64,000 nucleotides of DNA from NCBI GenBank assembly GCA_033026295.1, contig CM065171.1:5597957-5661956 (forward strand), given 5' to 3'. Below are positions 49,227-61,060 of the stretch, in pieces (positions within the stretch are counted from its first letter, which is position 1; each line of letters starts with the position of its first letter). The stretch is from Channa striata. Taxonomy: Eukaryota > Chordata > Actinopteri > Anabantiformes > Channidae. Both the position numbers and the translations under genes were made by a program. The notes below the pieces were generated by a model. The model saw only the letters and a list, made by a program, of their open reading frames with translations, did not search any database and was not told the origin of the DNA.

Positions 49227-52200
49227 AACAGAAGAAAGTTAGTGTGTAGTTCGCAAGCTGTGTGTTAAAATACACATTTAAATGATCTCCTTAAATGTTC
49301 TTTACTAACGTAATTACACTCAGCAGATAAAATCACAAGTCCTGTTACCCTGCACTGAGAGTTGTGACTGAAACAGATGTTAACACACAAGATTACATCA
49401 TTTTATCATCACCATATTTGGGAAAATGTGCATTTCTAATCATGCCAACATTCAAATCACTCTACAGTCTATACATGAATCTACATTGTTTCTATACACA
49501 GTAAAACACACTGGACAACTGCCTCGGGAAGTTCATATGGACTGTACATTGTCTCACTGTCTTCACATTTCTTTGTTGCCCGAACACAACCGTAAAAGAA
49601 AGAACGTCTTTATTGTGAATACAGACAGAAGTCTATGGAATCAAACAGTTCTTACTTCTGTCTTCTACATCTTGAGTGTGTGTGTGTGTGTGCCCAGCCC
49701 TACTCTACCCTCAAAGTCATTGTCCTTCACACAGACCTTCAGCAAGTGCCCCCACAAAAAGGGTTGGACAAATTCCAAGTAAGCCAAACCAGACGAGTCA
49801 AAGTGGCTCTCCAATGGCCCTCAAATTCAAGTCCAGGCCTCCGCCTGAGCAGAAAACCCAAAAATGTGAGTCAAAGCTTCCAACACAGAATAAGAAAGAT
49901 GTACACGTTGTGTTTTACGTGCAGAAAACCATGTGCCATAATGTGTTTTTTTCAATGCTGGTTGCTTCAATAAACCAGTGAGCATTTTCTTGGTAAAGCT
50001 ACAATATGTAACATGAGCTAGTGCTCGCATAAGACCTGAAATGACTCCACTCTGCTCCACCCAGCCCACTTTCTGCTACACTCTGCTACGCTCTGCACAG
50101 TACCTTAAGTAAATTAAATTCACTCATTGGTTACAAGGATGAGCATTTAGTTTCTGCTGTTCAGTGAGTCTGGGTCACAGGAGGCTTTGACAGACCCTCT
50201 CCACAATAACATACACGTTGGAACATGTTTCTAGCAACTACATTCTAAAAACTTAGATAGTGTATCTTTAACATTGACGTTGAGATATTGTCACAATAAG
50301 ATAAAGGCTATGGTACGTCCAAGGTTAAATAAACACAAAAAAATCTGAGAGCGCATGTTGTTCTTCTTATGAACACAGTAGAATATGTGTCATTTAACTA
50401 ATATAAAAAAAAAAAGGAATTGATCTTAATAAACACTAAATCATATGAGCCAATTTTGAGTTACAGAGGAGTTTCAACCATGGACGTTCCTTCAGTGTAG
50501 CACACTCGTGCTGGCGTGCAAAGGGATGTTTAATATTAACCACGCACATGGCTTCATTAATTTATCATCTAAACTCTAGATACATAAAGAGAGACGAACA
50601 CTTTAAAAGCGTCCATGATTTTAAATTAGTCTAAACTCTGAAATGTATAGTTGGACCTGGGATCTATATGCCTCCCAGGCCTCATTGAGAGCAGCGTTAA
50701 TGTCATCCATCACCAGGGCAAGGTTCCCCTCCCACCACAGAAATGTGAACAAACTGCTTCCGCTGGCGTGGGCTCAATCACATACACATGTGTGAATTTT
50801 TGGCAGGAGGTTCTGGTGGCACCGGGCACAGCTTTCTCTCTCCTACAACACTGCTGTGTTTTATAGTCAATGACCCTAGGGGTGTTACATGCATTTCCGT
50901 TCCTGTGTTCCTGTGCAGCCCCCCCACCAACTCCCCCAACTTCCTTCTGTCTTAACCCTGACAGGAAGGAGGTGCCAGCAGCCTTTAAATGTGACAGCGC
51001 AGGTAAATCTGTGTCCTGCTGTCACAACTTCCACTGAAGGTTGCCTCAGCACTAGAATACTAAACTAATTACGGCTTTTATTCTTAATGGATTCGGATCC
51101 TGACTCTGTGCAGATTTATCAGGGAGTTTTTAACCTCAGGAACGCCTCCTCCTGGTGCAGGAACTGGTCACTGGAATCAATGAACTGGCAATAACCCTCT
51201 CACAGGCTTGTCTGACCACCACAGTGTATCTGACGCCTGAATCCCGTCAAACATCAGAGAATCTGAAGGAACTCCTCTGAGTAAAGTAAAGTGTATGATT
51301 AGAAGACATCATCCAGCCCCAGGTGTGTTCAGAACAGAAGTGTACAAAGTGATGTCAGTTAAAATATATAAAACCTAAAATAAATTACACATCAGTAGCT
51401 AATGGATACAGCATCGAGCCTCTGTGTGTACATCCTAATTTGCTTTGAACATCTGGACACCGAAAGTCGTCTTTTTGAAACAAGCTCTGTGAGGTTGCAC
51501 ACGGATCGTGAGTGAACAGCCTTTTTTAGTCCAGACACAAATTGTCAATTGGACTGAGGTCTGGGCTCTGACTCCACTCCAGAACATTAACCTTGTTTTC
51601 TTTCAACCAGATCTGTGTAGCTTTCATCAATGGCTTTAGTTTGCAATGGCACCTGTAGTTTGTAATTTTTTTGTGTACAAATATGTAATTCTAGGCACTG
51701 TAAAAGAGGCTACACAGATGTGCAAACATCTGGGACACCACATACCTACACATGTTAAAGGTGAACTTTTTCCTTTACGGGGCATCAGTGTCGGCTTGCT
51801 GCAACTGCAGAAAATCACCCCGAGTCTTCCTGACTGGCAGGAACAGATTTACAAATTTTCCACCCTGTAAATATCCCTAATGTTCAAATACACTGAATTT
51901 AGAACAAGTGACACTTTGTTTGTGTTGTCCGGATTCATGTAGCTGTGGTTTATTTACATTTTATTTAATAGATGAGAAGCATCTGTCCCCTTCATTCATC
52001 TGTGATGCATTAGGCTACTATACTGCAGATAGATCACTGCTATTTCGAACCCAGGACAGGACAAAGATGCAGAGGGACCCAAAGATCTGTGCGCTCTACG
52101 TGAGGACCTCTAACATTCTACAAGTAATCCTCATCTCTAGATTCTGTTTATTCTGTTTTCGATGCGTCACGTGGGTCTTTCTCCATAGAAAGAATAGACA

Positions 52201-53024
52201 TCTCCAGCTGCCAATATTAAATTAAAGTCACTCAAACACGCTAAATATAATTTGCACATGAGTTAATTCATTCTTGGCCAGCACTCTGTGCATGGATTTA
52301 TGCTGTGCTGTGCCTGCAGTGTATCATAACTGTTGTCGAGGGCTTTTTTTTTGTAAACACTCATTACAGCAGGACACAACATACAGCACAAAGGGCATGT
52401 GTACAGTTAAATTATGCATTTTTTTTTAATGCGAGCATTAGGTCATAAGCTTGTTTTTGGAAAAGTCATCTATCATCATCTATTTTTACCACTACTACTG
52501 TTGTTTGTAGCACTGCTGCCGGAGCACAGTGATTGGTCAGTGGCTTCCTGCTGCCCTGGAATGAACAGGAGAAGCTGTTATTGCTGTTTCTCCTCAGTAA
52601 AGCTTAATGAGAACTGGGGTTTGAGTCCTTCATGGTTTGAAATAATAAAGTGATTGATCCAGTAAATTTTACAAATGATCAATTTCACAATATATATATT
52701 TATTCCACATGTTCTTACTGTGCTTGCATGGGGACTCTGGTTTCCTCTCACAGTCCAAAAACATGCATAACCCAAATAGAATAAGTGGTTACAGATAATG
52801 GATGGATATATTAATTCTGTAGTTCTCTGTCGGAGCACGTGTCTTTTGGAGAATGGCGAGATCTTTCTGATGAACTTGATCATATTTGATGGAAAAAATT
52901 GGTTGCACGGGGCAAATCTACTGAAATGGGTAAACTATGCTGTCCTGCTGTGGGCTGTCCAAAGACCCTATTCTTAGAGCACAACCAGCCCACAACTGAA
53001 CTAAACTGGACTGTCTAGACACCC

Positions 53025-53057
<33 letters not shown>

Positions 53058-56000
53058 GGGTCACTTGTGACTCTCACACAGCACCCTCTGCAGCTGACAT
53101 GCTGACTCATATTCATAAATATTTCACTGACAGATGCTGACGTAACAGAAGCCTTCTAAGTGCAGAATAGCTAATTAGACTCATTAATGCAGTTTATCTC
53201 TTGTGTTTGAGAGAAAGGTTTTTTTACCAAATGCTGGAAAATGTTTCCAATTATGCCTCATTTTCTTGAGTGAAAACCCCAGTTTTGAAGTAATCACTTT
53301 GCTAGAAGTGGTGTAATGGTGTATGGATCATGGTTTCAAATTAATTTGAATTACATTTATGACGAACACAACTGCAGAGTGACTGGGACACATCAGGACA
53401 AAAGCACACGTGACCTTTGGATGAAGATTGGCAAACCATCCTCCTGCTTCAGTAAAGGTGATGTTATTAATGCTACGCTTGTATTAGGAGCATATGGAAC
53501 TAGTTAAGTTTAATATCAACACCAACCTTTAGAGAGGTGACACGTGACACACACCTGCTTTTCCTGTGAGTGAAAATCGGACTTTCTGACTTTCCACCTG
53601 ATGCATTCTCCGTTCAAACAAGCTCATACAATCTTCTGATCGCAAATAGAAACAAATGGCTTCAATCTCCTATGACTGAAGGTCTAACATCTGATGCTGT
53701 GGACCACAGAGAAGGATGGGGACACTGCCAAGCAGCCAATAGGAACATCAAGCAGCCAACAAGAATGTCAGCTGGCCAATAGGAGCCCCCATCACTGATG
53801 TCCAAGGTGTCCTGCCCATTTCCTGTTTCCATGGTGCTCAGTGACAGGAGCGTCACGGTAACCACTCTGAAACAATGCACAATGGCGTAGACACGCCCTC
53901 TCATTAGCGGCGTCCCCAAAGACTGGCACCATTATGTAGTCTGACACTGATACTGACACACTAACTCGTAACACACTCAACAGTACAGCACATAGACACA
54001 CTCGCTCACAAAGTGGGCCGTCGGCCTAACCAGGAGGCCATTGTAACATTCTGCTGCCAAAAATAGTGAAGGTGCGCTTGTGCCACTGGCTATTTAAGTG
54101 CATATTACTGCATCACGACAACTGCTGATCAGATCAAAGGCTGGAAATAGAGCACAGCGTTTCATTTGGAATTATCAAATGACAATGACAGCGTGAACCA
54201 CCACAGGACCATAATATCGTCAGGTCAGGAGTTGAAAGTAAATGGAATTCGTTTGTAGTTTTTGTGTCCGTGGTTTTTATTCATAGAGCCTCTTTCTACC
54301 TGTGGCTGCTCTCTCCAAGCAGCCGACAGGTGGGAAGACACCTAGTCCCTGGTTGCTGCAGATGATGGACAGATTTGTCTAGACAGGGACAAGTCCTGGT
54401 TTTTCATTTCTTTGTCTCATTTGTCTTCTGAGAGCCTTCTTATGGCGAAACATGAGGAGACCTGGGACAACGTATCTACACACTGTAAACAAAGCTGCGT
54501 TTGCTTTCCATTTCTTTTCCCCCAATGCCATTTCCACATGCTGAATCAGCAGATCTGAAGGTCTGACTAGTGTTGATGGTTCTCACGACGAGAACTAGGC
54601 CGACGGATGGATGAGTATTTTGGCCCAAAGCAAGGATGAGTGCTCTAATGTTTACCTCAGTGGGAGTCAGTGCAGCAGCAGGAAATCTGAAGTGTGATAT
54701 TGTGACAGTCACTGTGTAGTCTACAGGAATGTAAACCAGCTGCTCGGTATCAATCCACCCCTGGGAGCCTCTAAAACTGATTAGGCAAGCATATCAGGCT
54801 AGCAACAAATCCATCAACAAAACATGTGGTTTCACAGACTTTCTTCAGCCAATCAACCTGACAGAATTCCAGCAATCCAGCCTTGAAACATTGTGCAAAG
54901 CATCTACCAAGCATTGATCATCAACCAAACTATATGTTTTTCATACAGCAGTTGTGTTGAGAACGTGTGAATTTTGAGAACATACTGACAGTCAACCATT
55001 ATCTAAAAAGGACTGGCGTTCTACCTAATTTAAACTTTCAGGTGGGCTGTTTAAACATTGTTTTACCAGATACAGCTGCTGTATTGCAGACTGTGGCCCA
55101 GCTCTTCCATCACACATTTGAATTGAATGCATTGAACGTGCAGTGAAGTATGTTCATGTCATTGGCATTACAACAAGTTTTAAGAAGAGTCTGGTCTGTT
55201 CGGGACTCACAGATACAGATGGTGGCGAGGAGTCTGGTGGCGATGAAAGGAGGCAGGCAGTTCTGGAAGGCTGGCTGCAAGACGTAATTGGAGAAGGTGA
55301 GCGCAATGACAGCCAGTGTGGTCGGATACATGATGAGGACGGCACTCCATAACAACAGGAAGCTACGGGATGAAGAGACACTGGCTTTCACAGCTGACAA
55401 TAAACAGTGAAAGTTATTTCAAATGGAGATTCATTCAGAGAACTTGCTGCTGCCGTCCCCTATTTTGACAGAAAAGACGCCCTCGCTGCTATTTTACAGG
55501 TCCATCCGGACTTCACATTGGCACTTGCCAGCAGTATCTCAGCTTCGTGCTACTGGTCTCAGTCCTGCTCCACCGCAGCAGCTGGAGTTAAGTAACTTGC
55601 TCAGCAGTTTCTTGTCATTAGATATAAATGAAAGACGCTGAGACAGGAGGAGACGGGATAAAAGCAGCATCCAAAGTACAGCCTTATCTTACTGTAAATG
55701 TGGCTGTGACCTGTGAGACTTTTGACAAAGTGATGTCCTCCTTTAGTAATCCCAAACTGATAAAATGCTCGCTAATTTAAAGAACCAATTAGTGGTGGAT
55801 TGATGAGGTTGGATTTTTTGATGCTACTGGACCCACTGCTGGGCACATTTAACAGACCACTTAATTGTCTTGTAATATTCTAAAAGCAGGATGTTTCCCC
55901 CCAAAGAGGGAAATGATTATGTTACTAATTGCCAGGAATATGTTACCAATGGTCATATTTTATGAAAAGGGCTATAAATATTAACTTGTCTTAATGTGGT

Positions 56001-59000
56001 ATGTCTTGGTTGGTCGGCCAGCAGTTTTACAGATATGATGCACATGGTTAATTGTTGCTGACTGCAGTAATTTCATACACTGCATTTCCCATACAAATAA
56101 ATCAATTAAAATATTTTGGTGGCATGGGCCAGCTTTCCATTTACTGATGAATTTTTAATTATGGTTTGACCTTTCATTTGGTTAATGTTTGGCCACATAC
56201 TACAAAGCACCACAGGAACAAAGTATATTGGCCCACAGACATACACAGTGCAGGGCACCGTTGGACCGCACAGAAAAACTGTGATCAGTTGACGTGTCAC
56301 ATGACTACAAAAGTCACAAGACAGTCAGACATGACAGACTGGCAGTCCTGCTAAAACAAGGTGCTTTGTGTACAGACCCTGAACCTTTGCGGTATTACCC
56401 CTGCCACATACGTGAAGAGGAACTAGACAAAAACAACAATGCTTACCCCACTAGCCCTCCAAAGATTTCTGTCACATATGAATAGTCCCCTCCAGACTTT
56501 GGGATGGTGACACCCAGTTCAGCGTAGCACAGGGACCCAAGGGCACAGATCCCCCCTCCACAAACCCAGACGATGAGTGACAGCCCCACCGAGCCTGCAT
56601 GCTCCAACACTCCTTTAGGAGAGATGAATATTCCAGAGCCAATGATGTTCCCTTAGAAAAAAAGAAAACATAAAAGGGTTATTGACACTTCAAACAGCCC
56701 AGTAATTAAATCGAATCTCTAAGGATGAACTGAAATAGGCGTTTTTTTATGTTTGATGCAACCTCATCGTCATTAGCAACACATCGGCCTGACGCGAGGG
56801 ATGAGTATAAACAGTAATGAGCTAATGTAAAAGACTACTGATGTACACTGCTAAAGATGTCAGGGTCGAAGATTAGAACATCCCAGCAATACACACTGCA
56901 GCTATTTCTGGAAGATTCCATACAGGTACAGATGTCTAGCAGTAAGAATGAAGAGAATGTAGATGGAAAGAACAATAGTGAGACATGCTTACGGAAAATG
57001 TTAAGAGTTATCATTTAGTAATGAGTGCTGAGATGTTTCTGTTTATGTTCTGATCATACAAAACTAAAAAACAGTAAAATAACCAGGTCAAAATTGCTAA
57101 CGTGTTGCTACTCCAACAAAACTTAACTAACAATAAGTGAATAAGTTTAACCATAAAAAGGTCAGATAGGTTTCAATGCTGCTGTTGCACAAAAAACCCT
57201 CATGTCTATGAAGACTATCAAGTACAAGTCAGTGTCTGACAACTGAATGCACTGGAGCCAGAGAGACCCATGCCTGAGTCTGATCGAGTGGTCATAGGTG
57301 TTTCCCTGGTTGGTTGTTTGGGTTATGACCGGTTCTGCTGTAGATTTACATCTCCAAGTCAGCGGCAGGAAGCAGTCAAAATCAACATATTTTAGGCAAC
57401 ACTTTGAAAGCAACACAAAAAGCTGCTGCATAGTTGCGGATTATCCTTTGTTCTCTATATTCCTTTGTCTGAGATCTGAATCTGGTCATTATTACTGCCC
57501 TAACACAAACACTGACTTCTGTTCTCAATGCAGTAAGTGCTTTTTGTCAGGCACGTGATTTGAAATTTGGTTTGGTTTTAAAACCTCAGGAAAAGGTACA
57601 TTTCGAATTTAGTTGCATCTCTTGAAGAAATTTAAGAAAAATAGACAAAAACAGCAAAATAGGCAAGAAACCACTTGGGTGTAACTATCACAGGAGCCAA
57701 TTATCTAATTTGTCAGCTCAATATAAACTGATCAGCCACAACATTAAAACCACTGAAAGGTGAAGCAAATGACAGTGATGGGGTGGGATATATGAGCACA
57801 TGAACAGACGTTAATATGTCATTCAGGTAAAACAAAAAAGTGATGACAAACTGTGTTGACTAGGTGACTGGGTCACAGCATCTCCAAAAAACATCAGGTC
57901 TTGGAAAGTGTCCCTGATATGAAGTCACCAGTATCTGCTGGTTGCTCGTACTAATCCCTGTCCACCTCAGGGATTACATTGTACAGCAAAGCACGTGATG
58001 ATATATACAGCAACTAATTTTTCGCATAGGAAATGGCTAAGCCACCCGGGTCTCATGATGCGGTGGGAACATGACGCACTGAGGTCCTGGCTCAGATGTC
58101 CCCAAACAGATGTCCCCTAACGACTAAGGTGAACTAATAAGCCACTGTGTCAAGTGGTTCAAACCTGCACTCATACGTCATCCCCCTTACGAGAAGAAGG
58201 TCCCAAACATAAACTAATACACGGAAGAAAGTAACCAAACAACAGCTGTGCAAGCAAAACATGTTTTGCACTGTCCTTCGTGTTTTTCCTTCTCTTTGGA
58301 GAACTTCAGGACAAAAGGGGTCTTCACTAAAGCATCCGACTCTGTCCACCGTAAACATTTGAGCTGTTGCAATCCCGGGCGCCCCAATCGGAGCCTCCCC
58401 CCGTTAGCGCAGCCCTAAGTGCTCCATAATGAGGCAGAGTGAGAGAGGAGGTCCGAACGGCGCATTTATCACTGTCACATTTGATTGTGGAGGCCGCTGT
58501 GAGATGCAGAGCGGTTACATAATGCCTATGTTGTGTTTGTTATGTCACAAAATTTGGCATGGCTGCTGAAAGCGTGAATCACAGTCCTACTGACCCTCTC
58601 CACCCCCCCACCCCACCCCACCCCACCCTGCAGCTCGCTGAGAATTTCTATCTTCACATTAATCACTGGTGTGAAAGTGCACTTTGCAATCCATACGTGC
58701 GAAAACACTAGTAGGTGTTCTGTTTCTTTCCTATCAATAATCGAACCTGTCCTACTAGTATTAACAGGCCTGAAGCACAGAATGACGATAGCAGTCTGCG
58801 AGTTGCTGCCTGTGTGGGGGTGGGGTTGGTAAGTTGCACGGAACAGCATTAAGTGTGATATAATCTGGTTTACTGTCTAGCGCTAAAATCGAACAGTTGC
58901 TGCACACAGGGAAGCGGCGGCCATGCGCACTGGCAGCTTCAGACGTCCACCTCACTAGAGTGGGGTGTTGGATGTGAGTGGGCCGAAAACTGGTGGGTAG

Positions 59001-60875
59001 TAGCATGACTCAAGTTGTTTGTGTGCACTAGCTGCACAGGCTCCACTCCATCTGTGCATAACAGAAAAGGCAAGAAGTCAGAATTAACCTCTGTGGTTTG
59101 AGCATTAATTTCACACTTACTAATACGCAATCAGACCGAAAAAGCGCCGCAGTGTGCTCGGAAAAGGGTTTGCACAGCTCCTGGGTTGAACAGACAGGCC
59201 AAAGAACTGGGGCTGTATCGGTTTCTATCAGGGAACAATGGACTTGACCTTGGCTCTGAAGATAAGCTATTAAAATGATAACATGAAGCCGCTCTGTTGG
59301 CTTTTCTTTGTAACTCTTTGAATGTCAGAGACTGTGCTTCATTTCTCAGCTGAAAAACCGCTATTTCCTTACGTGTCCTTGCAGATGTTTGTCTAAACTA
59401 TCTATGCAATAGCTTCCTTTTTTGTTTTTTAAATCTATGATTATGAGGCTCAAACAAGTGCTGTGGAAACTACCACTTCTAAAGTCTATAATATCCAACA
59501 TCTGGCTTCTGCTTGCTTACACTCTGCCTGGTTTGTTGTATCATCTCGGAGACTTGGAGTCTGTCTACTCGTGGTTTTTCGACCTTATCATTTTGTGATT
59601 TTGTCTGCAGACGTACACTGGCACTACTGTGTTTTCATTAACACATTTGTAATGCCCCGTGACTTTCGCCGAAGACGTCTAGTTAAAGTCTGTCTTATGA
59701 CTCTACGGCCACACATAGGTGATTTACTGAGACCGATCAATGGCTGCTGACAAACCAAAAGCATGAGCTCATATTTCAAAAATTACCCTAACTTGTAATT
59801 TCAGAGCTTTAAACTAATTTGGGAGGAATTATCTCATTCATCCAGTCATCTGGTCGTACAGTTTCACAATGTGTCCCTGGGACATAACTACAATATTAAA
59901 ATGAGATTAGTCCTCCCTCCTGCTTCCAGCTGATATGTATCCAGTCAAAGGACGCTTATCAACTGGGAGCTGGCACTGATTATAACGACCTATAATCTAT
60001 AACCTTTTGAGTTTCTTGCTCCATATGTGCTGGTTTCCGAGACAGACTCTAGTGCTGCTCTGACACAGCCTGGCTTCTGCTCTGCTGTTCAACATTAACA
60101 GGAAACACACTGCAACAACGCAACTTCCTGCATTTAAACGGACTTCACTTTATATGGCCGCATTTTTTTTCCTAATACAAATGTCTCCTCTCTCTTGTAT
60201 GACATGCGTTATGGGCGGGTTCTAATCGCAGGCTATTGGTGCGAGGAGCACTGATGCCTCGCCGCCTTCTCCAGATCCCGAACCTCTAATTCCCCCCCGG
60301 CAGGGTTTTATCCTCAGCGGTCCAACGGAACCGCACGAAGGCTGCGCTTCGAGAGCCTGAGAAAGATCCAGCCACGTAGGCATCGGCCAGACTGATGCAA
60401 CAGTTTCCACGCAGACCCCGAAACGCGGAGAGTCGGAGCTGGACCCGCATCCGTGGTGCACAGCCAGCGCGTAAAAGCCGCTTCTCACAGCCCCGATGGC
60501 AGTTTTATGAAAACGATGAAAATAAAAATCGCTTCTGCACAATAAGTGGCGCTCTTTAACAGTGTCGGAATCAGGAGCTTTACGCGCGTGTGTTGTGGCT
60601 GCAGTTTGACTTTGTTTCATCCGGTAACAGCAGAGCAACGACTTCACAGCCGCCACGTTACAGGACGGAGTCCGGCAGCCGGCGGCTCACACGCGTTTCC
60701 TCCCGAACTTCTCTCCCACCGGAGACCCGCTCCTCAGGATCAAAACACACACACACACACACACACACTCACCGATGATGATCGCGCAAGCGCTTAAAAG
60801 TCCAATTTCTTTCTTCAGCGTGACTCTGTCGCTGCCGGAGGAGTCTCTGTCCTTCTTTTTCTCTTTGTCCTCCAT
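46648..60875 (-). CDS. slc7a10: Asc-type amino acid transporter 1 (SLC7A10), eleven exons, one-base frame break in exon 7
   Basis: Asc-1 exchanges small neutral amino acids, including glycine and D-serine, as the light chain of a heterodimer with SLC3A2 (4F2hc). Exons in coding order: 60773-60875, 56447-56651, 55211-55362, 49064-49189, 48271-48424, 47936-48059, 47705-47807, 47483-47579, 47223-47372, 46923-47100, 46648-46748. All have GT/AG junctions. The twelve-helix LeuT-fold protein shows the substrate-loop motif IIGNIIGSGIFISPKGV (about 32-48) and the heavy-chain-bonding cysteine C138 in FQNCLPP. It also shows WVNCSSVRWATRIQD, LNYVTEEV, FGEKLLGVFSWVMP and LINYVSFINYLSYGVT. The tail ends VCYVVFPQGDP... 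and TGA. Exon 7 lacks one base: after STFGG the expected NGYLFTSSR lies one base out of frame (about 47731-47733), and exon 8 resumes correctly. As written, translation would stop after about 339 residues; with the base the protein has 497 (human 523). SLC7A10 is preferred over SLC7A5-8 from the N-terminus, exon 3 and the LRP3 neighbour. Confidence 0.94.
47589..47608 (-). repeat. (TG)n run at the slc7a10 exon 8 acceptor
   Basis: On the coding strand a TG run ends about ten bases before the AG at exon 8 (CTGTTTGTAG|A). Confidence 0.92.
49194..49222 (-). repeat. (TG)n run forming the tract before the slc7a10 exon 4 acceptor
   Basis: On the coding strand the sequence is TG repeats followed directly by TACAG|TG. 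The TG array occupies the place where the polypyrimidine tract should be. Confidence 0.93.
51470..51640 (-). mobile_element. Tc1/mariner-type transposase fossil
   Basis: Read on the minus strand, 51639 to 51544 gives 32 open codons including MKATQIWLKENKVNVLEWSQ and then SPDLSPID. This matches the end of the Tc1 DDE catalytic core (typically ...SPDLNPIE), with D where the third catalytic E is expected. Similarity continues past an in-frame stop (NLCLD, stop, KRLFTHDP) to about 51480. It is a short, inactive remnant inside slc7a10 intron 3; no terminal inverted repeats were found. Confidence 0.75.
52722..52810 (+). mobile_element. Dispersed fish repeat fragment, shortened copy 2
   Basis: It contains 'gactctggtttcctctcaca' with 'gtccaaaaacatgca', then jumps to 'ataagtggttacagataatg' and 'gatggat'. 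These are the left and right ends of the same abundant fish repeat seen at 43451, with the middle missing. Confidence 0.6.
53027..53055 (+). repeat. (CA)n microsatellite
   Basis: Pure CA run in slc7a10 intron 3. Confidence 0.94.
53721..53785 (+). repeat. Short tandem repeat, three units of about 23 bp with CCAAT cores
   Basis: Three units of the form AGC(A/T)GCCAA(T/C)A(A/G)GA followed by about ten bases; units 1 and 3 contain CCAATAGGA and unit 2 has CCAACAAGA. It lies in slc7a10 intron 3. Confidence 0.6.
57725..58005 (+). mobile_element. Internally deleted Tc1-like DNA transposon remnant
   Basis: It begins with a terminal-repeat-like 'aactgatcagccacaacatt' and 'aaaaccactgaaaggtgaag'. It continues with 'ggtgggatatatgagcacat' and then transposase-region sequence such as 'actgggtcacagcatctcca'. 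Near its end it jumps to 'ccctgtccacc' and 'gcacgtgatgat', as if a large internal part were lost. I recognise the arrangement from a very common fish Tc1-like element, from memory. No open frame remains. Confidence 0.6.
58601..58629 (-). other. Potential G-quadruplex (coding strand of slc7a10 intron 1)
   Basis: On the plus strand there are C-runs of seven, four, four, four and three bases separated by single A residues. The minus strand, which is the sense strand of slc7a10, therefore has five G-runs of at least three with one-base loops, a strong intramolecular G4 pattern. Confidence 0.75.
60745..60770 (-). repeat. (TG)n run directly after the slc7a10 exon 1 donor
   Basis: On the coding strand exon 1 ends ATCATCG and the intron starts GTGAGTGTGTG..., so the TG array begins at the donor itself. 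Confidence 0.94.
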
Positions 60876-61060
60876 CTCCTCCGCCTTTCCAACGCGCTTC
60901 CTGCCCGCCTCGGTCCGGTCCAGATCCTGCAGCCGGAATCAAGCTGCGCTCTCTGCGACCTGCCCTTATACTTTCCGACTGATGGACGCGGCACTGCGAG
61001 CGCATGCGCCCGCGGCCGCGGCGCAGTCGCCACCTCGTCTCAGGTGGAGCTGAGGTGTGA
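60876..61060 (-). promoter_or_regulatory. slc7a10: Promoter and 5' UTR of slc7a10
   Basis: A GC- and CpG-rich block including a CGCGGCCGCGG core (about 61009-61023), upstream of the minus-strand ATG at 60875. A TATA-like TATAAG lies on the minus strand at 60965-60970, about 90 nt from the ATG, which would put a start site near 60938. The GC block fits a CpG-island promoter; the TATA element is weaker evidence. Confidence 0.5.

Larger units (their letters stand above)
49190..55210 (-). other. slc7a10: slc7a10 intron 3
   Basis: At 6.0 kb it is the largest intron of the window. It contains a Tc1-like transposase fossil (51470-51640), a short fish-repeat copy (52722-52810), a CA run (53027-53055) and a small CCAAT-bearing tandem repeat (53721-53785). 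I see no host exon. Confidence 0.7.
55363..60772 (-). other. slc7a10: slc7a10 introns 1 and 2 (around exon 2)
   Basis: Apart from exon 2 (56447-56651), this holds a Tc1-like remnant (57725-58005), a G-quadruplex-type run on the coding strand (58601-58629) and a TG run directly after the exon 1 donor. No other exon is recognised. Confidence 0.65.

Noticed and set aside
60222..60656. 144-codon open frame on the minus strand in slc7a10 intron 1
   Set aside because: It lies downstream of exon 1 in CpG-island sequence; composition explains the open frame, and no domain or splice support is visible.
46648..60875. Calling slc7a10 a pseudogene because of the frame break
   Set aside because: Ten of eleven exons are intact, all splice sites are canonical and conserved motifs are preserved. 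A single missing base is better explained by sequence error or a recent allele.
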